The notes under the pieces are model-generated. The model was not told the DNA's origin, searched no databases, and saw only the letters and a list, made by a program, of their open reading frames with translations. A stretch of DNA of 37,347 nucleotides from Acidobacteria bacterium 28-9 (GTDB lineage: Bacteria; Acidobacteriota; Blastocatellia; Pyrinomonadales; Pyrinomonadaceae), in contig MWYY01000001.1 of NCBI GenBank assembly GCA_002050355.1, forward strand, positions 1 to 37,347. The letters are read 5' to 3'. This document shows positions 1 to 6,490 of this stretch, one piece after another. The translations under genes and the position numbers were made by a program. Each line of letters starts with the position of its first letter. Within the stretch, counting starts at the first letter, position 1.

Positions 1-75
1 TGTCTGCTTGTTTGTGCCATTCTTCTTGATGTTCAGGCTTGAACAAGCGGGACAAGTTATTGATTCAAATTGCAC
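1..75 (-). CDS. Partial transposase-like protein, N-terminal zinc-ribbon (cut by window edge)
   Basis: Reading leftward from a GTG at 75-73, 25 codons stay open to the window edge. They contain a C-P-A-C pair followed by S-L-N-I-K-K-N-G, which resembles the zinc-ribbon start of IS1-family InsA-type and related transposases (CPxC, then about ten residues, then a KNG turn). In such proteins this finger binds the element's ends. The second Cys pair would lie outside the window, so the call rests on one half of the finger. The start codon is uncertain: there is no obvious Shine-Dalgarno and a stop lies just upstream in frame. It could also be any small zinc-ribbon protein. Confidence 0.4.
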   Translation of the reverse strand, partial: MQFESITCPACSSLNIKKNGTNKQT

Positions 76-223
76 ACTTGAATTTTAGCTTGTCCTTTCT
101 TTCAAACATCTTTTCTGTTACACGACCATATTTGTTTCCAATTTCAAAAGCCGGACTTGACTTTATAAAACGAAATTCTTAATCTTTTAATTCGCTTTGG
201 CAATATAAAAATCAGAGCGTTTT

Positions 224-298
<75 letters not shown>

Positions 299-316
299 TT
301 ATTTACAGTAACTTAT

Positions 317-340
317 GGGCACTTATCAAGTGCCCGTTTT
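317..340 (+). terminator. Rho-independent terminator of tRNA-Asn
   Basis: A perfect 8-bp stem GGGCACTT / AAGTGCCC with a 3-nt ATC loop is followed by G and four T. It begins 19 bp after the tRNA end, as expected for a monocistronic tRNA unit. Confidence 0.85.
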
Positions 341-1044
341 AGTTTACTCACATATTAACTCACACTTATAGTAAATAAATTTGTTGATAAGGTTAGATTA
401 CTTTAAAAAGCCAAAAGTAAATGTGAAAGTAGATTTCCAATTAAATACCCCTAATTGCTTATTTTATGAGTGTACTAACCCAACCTTATTTATTATTGAA
501 AAGAATTGCTGCGAGTGATTTAAAGAGCACCTCTAAATAAGAAAGAGTAACCCAATCTTTTCTTGATTCAGTGCTAAAATGCGCATCTTTCATATTAAGT
601 AGAATAGAGAACTTCATAACACTTTGTCTTAGCGGGGTGCAGTATAAACTTTTCGCCTTTGGCTGTCATATAAGCTGAAAGAACCCGAAACCCTTCTCTA
701 ACTTCCACTTGAATATACCCAGTTCCCAAAACGGTCCGTTTTACAGACAATTATAAATTAAATCTAATTTTTAACAAGGTTTTTGAGGTATAGTTTTTGG
801 ACAGTATGAAAACAAGAAAGTTAGTATCCAAAACCCAAACTGCTGTAAACTAACAAGCGTGTCAGAAACGACCGTTTTTGAGACTAATTATTTAAAAATT
901 TCAATATCAATTAAAACTCAAGTGGACTAATTCCATACCTTTTTGGGTTGATAAATAAACCAATAAACGACAATCAGCTTACAGAGGCGGGTAAAACCAG
1001 ATATTTATTGAAAGGCACGCTTATTGCTCCCACAAAACTTATAT
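341..1044. other. AT-rich stretch without a convincing gene
   Basis: About 700 bp, clearly AT-richer than the rest, with no long open frame. The longest candidate I could trace is a 51-codon minus-strand frame at 595-750 starting with TTG, which lacks a ribosome site and resembles nothing I recognise. Two loosely similar segments (about 730-770 and 868-900) share a CCGTTTT, then AGAC, then AATTAT pattern and may be a decayed direct repeat. Lying beside a tRNA gene this could be eroded accessory DNA, but no attachment-site duplication of the tRNA 3' end is seen. Confidence 0.5.
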
Positions 1045-1440
1045 ATGAATACAAACAAATCAACAAAACGCACAATTAAGAGATTTGGAATAGGTTTAGC
1101 TTTACTTTTTAGCTTTCTGCTTTTGTCAGGCATAGACATTAATGCCCAAACAATGCAGCGGGAGCGTCGTGACCGGAGAGAAGATAGACAGGAACGTCGT
1201 GAAGACCGACGTGACGCTCGGCAAGAGGGTTATGAAGATGGCTTACGCGAAGGTGCTGAAGATGCTCGTGCCAGACGCCGTGCAAATGCTCAAGCAGAAA
1301 GTGATTACCGAAGAGCCGGAGGCGAAAATAATCAACGTGAGAGACAGGCTTACCGTACCGGATTTCTTCAAGGTTACGGAGAAGGTTACAGACGAAACAA
1401 CCGTTCAAACCGCATTATCCGGAATCGCCGTGGATATTAG
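1045..1440 (+). CDS. Small secreted Arg-rich repeat protein
   Basis: This 131-residue protein starts at the ATG at 1045; a TTG seven codons earlier also keeps the frame open but adds nothing signal-like. Residues 1-34 form a classical signal peptide: a Lys/Arg-rich start, a hydrophobic core GLALLFSFLLL, and a likely cleavage after the N-A-Q region. The mature part is extremely charged, with repeats of RRDR, RREDR and RRDAR. It then has two copies of a Y-x-x-G-[LF]-x-x-G motif (YEDGLREG and YRTGFLQG). I do not recognise a named family; the Y-x-x-G-F motif recurs in small exported proteins. The charged repeat suggests binding to an anionic surface or polymer, which is inference. It is a single-gene unit ending at a strong terminator. 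Confidence 0.75.
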   Translation: MNTNKSTKRTIKRFGIGLALLFSFLLLSGIDINAQTMQRERRDRREDRQERREDRRDARQEGYEDGLREGAEDARARRRANAQAESDYRRAGGENNQRERQAYRTGFLQGYGEGYRRNNRSNRIIRNRRGY

Positions 1441-1468
1441 TAAATAATACCAAAAATTAAAAGTTGAA

Positions 1469-1500
1469 AAAAGACTAGCTAATTATTAGCTAGTCTTTTT
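1469..1500. terminator. Bidirectional terminator between convergent genes
   Basis: A perfect 10-bp stem GACTAGCTAA / TTAGCTAGTC with a TTA loop (1473-1495) is flanked by an A-run on the left and a T-run on the right. It can therefore end both the rightward Arg-rich gene and the leftward tsaD transcript. Confidence 0.9.
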
Positions 1501-1577
1501 CTTTTCTCACAAATCCCTCTCCAGGCTTCAAATACAATTATTTTCCGGCAACACAAATTTAGGAGACTACCGAAAAT

Positions 1578-2657
1578 TTACAGACGGTAGCGAACCTTCC
1601 TTCTCTTGAGTTCGGCATCTTCGTTTTCAAGGTTTTGCAGGCGCATCGAAACATCCGCCGTCATACGCAAATCGGCACGCTCGCCGCGTTCGAGGTGAAA
1701 ATTCCCAGCCGCTGCAATCATCGCCGCATTGTCTGTGGAAAGATGTTTCGACGGAAAATAGACTGGAAGATTTAATTTGTCGGCGGTTCTTTGCGCCGCT
1801 TCCTGCAGTGCTTTGTTGCACGCAACGCCGCCAGCGACGATTAAGGTTTTCGGCTCCAGTTCGACGGCGAGTTTTTCCATCGTACCGACCAGAGATTTGA
1901 CGACCGTCGCTTGAAAGCCCGCGCACAAATCTTTTATTTGCTGCGAAGGCGCTTCGTCGCCCTCTGCAACCGGCTTGATGTCATTTTCGCGTATGTAACG
2001 TGCAACGGCGGTTTTCAAACCGCTGAAACTGAAATCCGTTCTGCCGTCGGAAATCTTTGCGACGGGAAATTTTGCTTTGCTCGCATCGCCTTCTTTTGCC
2101 AGCTTTTCGACAACCGGTCCGCCCGGATAATCGAGTCCGAGCATTTTTGCCACTTTGTCAAATGCTTCACCCGCAGCGTCGTCGCGCGTGCGCGAAACAA
2201 CTTTGTATAGACCGGCTTCGGGAATAAAAAAAATATTTGTGTGTCCGCCCGAGACGATTAAGGCAAGCGCCGGAAATCGAATTGGCGGATTTTCAAATGC
2301 AACCGAAAAAACGTGACCTTCGATGTGATTGACGCCAATGAACGGAATGTCCAAACCGAACGCCAACGCTTTGGCGTAGCAAACGCCGACCAGAAGCGAA
2401 CCGACAAGACCCGGACCTTGTGTTACGGCGATTGCTTCAATATCTTTAAGCGAAACGCTTGCTTGCTCCAACGCCTGTTCAACAATCGGCTCGATTTTCT
2501 CAAGATGTTCGCGCGAAGCAAGTTCCGGCACAACGCCGCCGAATGGTTTGTGCAGCTCAATTTGCGAAGAAATTACGGACGACAAAATCTCGCGCCCATC
2601 GCGCACGACCGCCGCCGCCGTCTCGTCGCACGAACTCTCTATGCCTAAAACTAACAT
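1578..2657 (-). CDS. tsaD: tRNA N6-adenosine threonylcarbamoyltransferase TsaD
   Basis: TsaD transfers the threonylcarbamoyl group from TC-AMP to A37 of ANN-decoding tRNAs, working with TsaB and TsaE in the cytoplasm. The 359-residue length is normal for the Kae1/TsaD family. The N-terminus [11 protein letters not shown] is the ASKHA-fold phosphate-binding start. The metal ligands are clear in NHIEGH (His111 and His115, the same numbers as in E. coli TsaD). SGGHTN, the GPGLVGSL loop and the C-terminal VAGGVACN and STDNAAM segments are all present. The start is the ATG at 2657, giving the family's usual N-terminus. It lies downstream of a small membrane-protein gene on the same strand, with a 120-bp gap containing an inverted repeat, and ends at the bidirectional terminator. 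tRNA-Asn, one of its substrates, is nearby, but that is probably chance. Confidence 0.97.
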   Translation of the reverse strand: MLVLGIESSCDETAAAVVRDGREILSSVISSQIELHKPFGGVVPELASREHLEKIEPIVEQALEQASVSLKDIEAIAVTQGPGLVGSLLVGVCYAKALAFGLDIPFIGVNHIEGHVFSVAFENPPIRFPALALIVSGGHTNIFFIPEAGLYKVVSRTRDDAAGEAFDKVAKMLGLDYPGGPVVEKLAKEGDASKAKFPVAKISDGRTDFSFSGLKTAVARYIRENDIKPVAEGDEAPSQQIKDLCAGFQATVVKSLVGTMEKLAVELEPKTLIVAGGVACNKALQEAAQRTADKLNLPVYFPSKHLSTDNAAMIAAAGNFHLERGERADLRMTADVSMRLQNLENEDAELKRRKVRYRL

Positions 2658-2679
2658 CTGTTTTAATGGTAAATGGTGA

Positions 2680-2772
2680 GTGGTGAATGATTAATGAGAA
2701 GAAAGTGGGAATTATGAACGGTAAATAATCAGGCAGAATAACTTCTTTTATTCACCATTCATAATTCACCAC
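2680..2772. repeat. Imperfect inverted repeat in the tsaD upstream gap
   Basis: The left arm GTGGTGAATGATTAATG (2680-2696) matches the reverse complement of the right arm (2756-2772), GTGGTGAATTATGAATG, at most positions. The inner flanks AGAAGAAAGT and ACTTCTTTT also pair. Short GGTGAAT and AATTATGAA units repeat inside. This resembles the GTGAATTATGAAT-type intergenic repeats found in many bacterial genomes. Transcribed with tsaD, it could fold into a hairpin between the two genes. Confidence 0.6.
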
Positions 2773-2777
2773 TATTT

Positions 2778-2987
2778 TTATTGTCTTCTATTCTCGATTT
2801 GGGAAGGGCTTTCGTTCGGTCTGCTGTCGGTTAAGGATTTACCGAAAAACACGATAAACAAAATAGCCAAAACTATGATAAAACCCAAAACGCTCAACAG
2901 CGCCCAAACCGTGCCGCGATAAGATTTTGCCGTGTCTTCTCGAACAACTCGGTCTTCTCCGCCGACATTTATAACCTCTTTTGACAT
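2778..2987 (-). CDS. Small single-span membrane protein, unknown function
   Basis: A 69-residue protein with a hydrophilic N-terminal 24 residues (MSKEVINVGGEDRVVRED). It has one strong membrane span at about residues 28-48 (WALLSVLGFIIVLAILFIVFF) and a short polar tail. An AGAGG sequence lies 13 nt before the ATG, a little far for a ribosome site. It is the first gene before tsaD on this strand and may share its transcript, though the 120-bp gap with an inverted repeat argues for partly separate expression. I recognise no family; the gene is credible because of its start, span and position. Confidence 0.7.
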   Translation of the reverse strand: MSKEVINVGGEDRVVREDTAKSYRGTVWALLSVLGFIIVLAILFIVFFGKSLTDSRPNESPSQIENRRQ

Positions 2988-3205
2988 AATTATTTTTCAA
3001 CCTCTTAGCTATAATTTATATTCTCTCGCACGCAAAAGCAATCAGTGATAGATGTTATGAAATAGGTGTGTTGCCAACCTCTGAGGTTGAACCTAAAACT
3101 CTACTCAAAAGGCTGACCCTTATTGTTTCGGGATACAATATTTATCAAGGTTTTTTTTCCTGTTTTCCCGCCGGGCAAGAACGACGAAGATGTAATCGTG
3201 TAGTC

Positions 3206-3274
3206 ATCCTCATCAAAACCGAACAAGCTTTTGATGATTTAAGCCCAGACCCGCGCTTTCAAGGTTTGCTGCTG
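3206..3274 (+). pseudogene. Remnant of the C-terminal tail of a TPR-type kinase
   Basis: In the frame of 3068-3394 the segment LIKTEQAFDDLSPDPRFQGL aligns with the last residues of the intact TPR kinases in this window, such as WIKVHPAFDDLRSDPRFQNL near 17390. Only this tail is left. Upstream sequence in the frame is not kinase-like, and downstream the frame runs antiregister through the next remnant. It is a scar of a deleted paralogue that once extended the array leftward. Confidence 0.75.
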
Positions 3275-3288
3275 ACCAGCGAAAATAA

Positions 3289-3954
3289 AACGCTGATTCA
3301 TCATACAATCGCTTTATTGTATTTTCTTCAAACCGGACTGGGAATTTTCACATTTGGCGGATGGAAACAGACGGCAAAAATCCGGTTCAGCTAACAAAGA
3401 GCGATAACGGGATGAATTTGCGTCCGCAAATATTAAAAGACGGCAGAACAATTGTGTTCGAGAGAGGTTCGGAAGAGAGAAACAAATCGAAATTGATAAA
3501 AATTTCAATTGACGGGGACGAGGGAGAAATCCTTTTTCCCGAGAGCCCGATGAACGACGCTTTTCCAAACCTTTCAAAGGACGGAAAATATCTTGCCTTT
3601 ACATCACAATCTTTTAATAGGCAAAATCTAGAATTTAAAAATTTATTTAAATTATCCGGCGTAAAGGAAAATAATATCGGGAAAATTGAAAAGGAAATTG
3701 ATATGGACTTGGGGTGGAATTACAGGTGGTCGCCTGATAATAAAGCCATCACTTTTCTCGGTCAGCAGGGCGTTCCGAATCTTTTCAACGCACCTCTTAG
3801 CACTCCGGGCAGTTCACCTAAACAACTGACGAATTTTAACTCCGGCGTTATCTTGAACTTTGACTGGTCGCGCGACGGTAAACGACTCATTATCGTGCGC
3901 GGCATCATCAACAGCGATTTGATTTTGATAAAGGATAACGCAAAAACCACTTAA
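3289..3954 (+). pseudogene. Remnant: C-terminal PD40 propeller of a Ser/Thr kinase
   Basis: From codon 3289 the frame reads through propeller repeats: FIVFSSNRTGNFHIWRM, LKDGRTIVFERGS, LSKDGKYLAFTSQS, WSPDNKAITFLGQQ, and DWSRDGKRLIIVRG at the end. The last strand and ending (IIVRG, then NSDLILIKD) match those of intact PD40 kinases in this window (LVLARG, then TSDVLLIKD). The kinase, the membrane span and the first blades are missing. A TAA at 3286-3288 closes the frame just upstream and no ribosome site precedes the internal ATG at 3361. About 220 codons of a normal 930 survive, so this is a 5'-truncated gene, directly fused to the TPR-kinase tail. Confidence 0.85.
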
Positions 3955-3959
3955 AATTC

Positions 3960-3968
3960 TGTTATAAT
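3960..3968 (+). promoter_or_regulatory. Extended -10 promoter of the kinase array
   Basis: TGTTATAAT is a perfect extended -10 element (TGn followed by TATAAT) ending 30 bp before the ATG of the first kinase. No good -35 is seen at 17 bp, which fits an extended -10 promoter. Transcription would start near 3975, giving a leader of about 24 nt. It is the only strong promoter-like sequence I can see in or before the array. Confidence 0.6.
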
Positions 3969-3998
3969 CTGCGTTCAAGTAATTTTCGACGAAATTAT

Positions 3999-6476
3999 AT
4001 GGTTTCAAGCGAAAAATTTGGGCGTTACGAAATCATCTCTCAAATTGGAGCAGGCGGGATGGGCGAAGTATATCTAGCGGAAGACATTCGCCTTCATCGC
4101 AAAGTAGCGCTCAAAATTCTACCCGAAAATATCGCCGCCGATAAAGAACGCTTGCTTCGTTTTGAACGTGAAGCACAAGCCGCATCTGCCCTAAATCATC
4201 CGAACATCATCACTATTCACGAGATTGGAGAAACAGGCGACCAACTATTTATCGCCACAGAATTTATAGAAGGCGAAACTTTGCGTGAAAAGATTGAGAA
4301 AAACGATTCGAGTGTTTATGAATCAGTCAGAATTGCCGAACAGATTGCCGCAGCATTATCGGTTGCCCACCAAGCATATATTATTCACCGCGACATCAAG
4401 CCAGAAAACATAATGATTCGGCGTGATGGTTATGTGAAAATCCTTGATTTTGGTCTGGCGAAACTGGTTGAGAAAAAGCCAGACATACTTGATGCCGAAG
4501 CCGAAACCCGCGCTCAGATTAATACAAAAGCTGGAATGATAATGGGAACTGTGGCGTATATGTCGCCGGAACAAGCGCGTGGCAAAGAAGTTGACGAAAG
4601 AACAGACGTTTGGAGTTTAGGAGTTTGCTTGTATGAAATGCTCACTACCCGACAACCATTTACAGGCGAAACAACCAATGATACGATTGCCGCAATTTTG
4701 ACAAAAGACGTTGAATTGCTTGATGAAAGCCTACCATCGGAATTACAACGCATTGTCAGAAAGACATTGCAAAAGGACGCCGGAAAACGGTATCAAACTG
4801 CGAAGGATTTGCTCGTTGATTTGGAAGATGTAAAAGAAGAATTGAAGTTTCAAAGTAAATTAGAACGAACCGCTCCACCAAATCGAGAAGAAACAAAGAC
4901 ACAAATTCTTAATGCCACAACATCAGATGTTGCGCATACAACTTCGAGTGCCGAATATGTTGTTACAGAAATCAAACAACATAAGCGCAGTTTTGCTATT
5001 GGTTTGGCGATTTTATTAGTTGCGGCGATAGGTATTAGTTATTGGTATTTCGCTAATCGTTTTGCAAATACAAAACAAATCGAATCAATAGCCGTAATGC
5101 CGTTTGTTAATGAAGGCGGAAATGTTGATGTTGAATACTTGTCAGACGGAATGACCGAAACTTTGATTAACAGCCTTTCACAGCTTCCGCGTCTTTCGGT
5201 AAAGGCGCGAAGCAGCGTGTTTCACTACAAAGGTAAAACGGTTAGCCCGAAAACTGTCGGCACAGAATTGACCGTGCAGGCAATCCTAAACGGGCGTGTT
5301 GCGCAACGAGGCGATAATTTAATTCTTAGTCTTGAATTGGTTGATGCGCTGACGGGAAATCAGATTTGGGGTGAGCAATACAACCGCAAAACGACTGACC
5401 TCGTAGTGTTGCAAAGCGAGATTGCGCGGGATGTTTCACAAAAACTGCGAACAAAATTATCTGGCGCGGATGAGCAGAAACTATCAAAGAACTCCACGGC
5501 AAATCCAGAAACATATCAGCTTTATTTGAAAGGCAGATACCACTGGAATAAAAGAACAGGGGCTGATGTAAAGAAAAGCGTTGATTACTTCCAGCAGGCG
5601 GTTGATAAAGACCCGTCTTACGCTTTGGCTTACGCAGGTCTTGCCCAAGCATATATTTTAATCCCTAATTACACGAGGACTTCTCCAAAAGAGCCATACG
5701 AAAAGGCAAGGGCGGCGGCAATGAAGGCGTTGGAGATGGATGAAACTCTTGCCGATGCTCACACCGCTTTGGCAAGCATTAAAGCGGATTATGATTGGAA
5801 TTTTCCAGAAGCTGAAAAGGAGTTCAAACGAGCAATCGAACTCAATCCCAACGACGCAACTGCTCGTCAATGGTATTCCGAGCATTTACTTGTGTTAGGG
5901 CGAAATGATGAAGCCATCGCCGAAATGAAACGGGCGCATGAACTCGACCCTCTCTCTTTGATAATTAGTGCGGAATTGGGATTTACTTACAAAGAAGACC
6001 GTCAGTATGACCAAGCAATAGAACAGTTGCGAAAGACAGTAGAAATGGATACAAACTTCCCCCGCACACATCTGTATTTAATGCTTGCTTACGAAGGAAA
6101 GGGAATGTATGAGGAAGCTATTTCGGAATTTGAAAAGCATTCCATTCTTAACGGCGTATCACCAGACGAAGCCGCTAAAGAAGCAGCGGCGTTAAGAGAG
6201 GGCTATAAAAAATCAGGCGCAAACGGCTATTGGCGCAAACAAATTGAGATTGCTGAAAAAAGACGTGCATCGGATTCAGTGGATTCGCCCCCGTTAAGTA
6301 TCGAAGCGTCTTTTTATGTGCAGCTTGGAGAGAATGACCAAGCATTTGCTTTACTGGAAAAGGCTTATGAGCAGAGAGAGGCGGAAGTGATATATCTAAA
6401 ATCGCCAATCTATGACCACATTCGGTCAGACCCGCGATTTACAGATCTACAGCGACGAATTGGATTACCACAGTAA
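3999..6476 (+). CDS. Kinase 1: receptor Ser/Thr kinase with TolB-like and TPR domains
   Basis: An 825-residue PknB-like kinase that phosphorylates Ser/Thr of unknown targets. Kinase domain about 10-275: P-loop GAGGMGEV (17-24), Lys39, helix-C Glu58, catalytic loop HRDIKPEN (130-137, Asp132), DFG (150-152), and MSPEQARG as the APE region. After a polar linker with TTSSAEYVVTEIKQHK comes one membrane span at about 332-351. Then a TolB-N/FlgO-like domain (about 358-490, starting IESIAVMPFVNEGG) and TPRs to the end (YQLYLKGRYHWNKRT near 506, C-terminus SDPRFTDLQRRIGLPQ). The topology puts the TPR part outside the cytoplasm, as a likely sensor. It is the first gene behind the extended -10 promoter. 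The linker region is nearly identical in DNA to that of kinase 9. Confidence 0.93.
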   Translation: MVSSEKFGRYEIISQIGAGGMGEVYLAEDIRLHRKVALKILPENIAADKERLLRFEREAQAASALNHPNIITIHEIGETGDQLFIATEFIEGETLREKIEKNDSSVYESVRIAEQIAAALSVAHQAYIIHRDIKPENIMIRRDGYVKILDFGLAKLVEKKPDILDAEAETRAQINTKAGMIMGTVAYMSPEQARGKEVDERTDVWSLGVCLYEMLTTRQPFTGETTNDTIAAILTKDVELLDESLPSELQRIVRKTLQKDAGKRYQTAKDLLVDLEDVKEELKFQSKLERTAPPNREETKTQILNATTSDVAHTTSSAEYVVTEIKQHKRSFAIGLAILLVAAIGISYWYFANRFANTKQIESIAVMPFVNEGGNVDVEYLSDGMTETLINSLSQLPRLSVKARSSVFHYKGKTVSPKTVGTELTVQAILNGRVAQRGDNLILSLELVDALTGNQIWGEQYNRKTTDLVVLQSEIARDVSQKLRTKLSGADEQKLSKNSTANPETYQLYLKGRYHWNKRTGADVKKSVDYFQQAVDKDPSYALAYAGLAQAYILIPNYTRTSPKEPYEKARAAAMKALEMDETLADAHTALASIKADYDWNFPEAEKEFKRAIELNPNDATARQWYSEHLLVLGRNDEAIAEMKRAHELDPLSLIISAELGFTYKEDRQYDQAIEQLRKTVEMDTNFPRTHLYLMLAYEGKGMYEEAISEFEKHSILNGVSPDEAAKEAAALREGYKKSGANGYWRKQIEIAEKRRASDSVDSPPLSIEASFYVQLGENDQAFALLEKAYEQREAEVIYLKSPIYDHIRSDPRFTDLQRRIGLPQ

Positions 6477-6490
6477 TTTGAAAAAGATAG

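Noticed and set aside
595..750. 51-codon minus-strand frame ending YEVLYST
   Set aside because: Short, starts with TTG right after a stop, has no ribosome site and no recognised similarity.
1139..1447. Two long alternative frames over the Arg-rich gene (plus 1142-1447 and minus 1139-1408)
   Set aside because: They exist because the Arg-rich repeats make all frames open. Neither has a ribosome site, signal or recognisable domain, whereas the chosen frame has a clean signal peptide.
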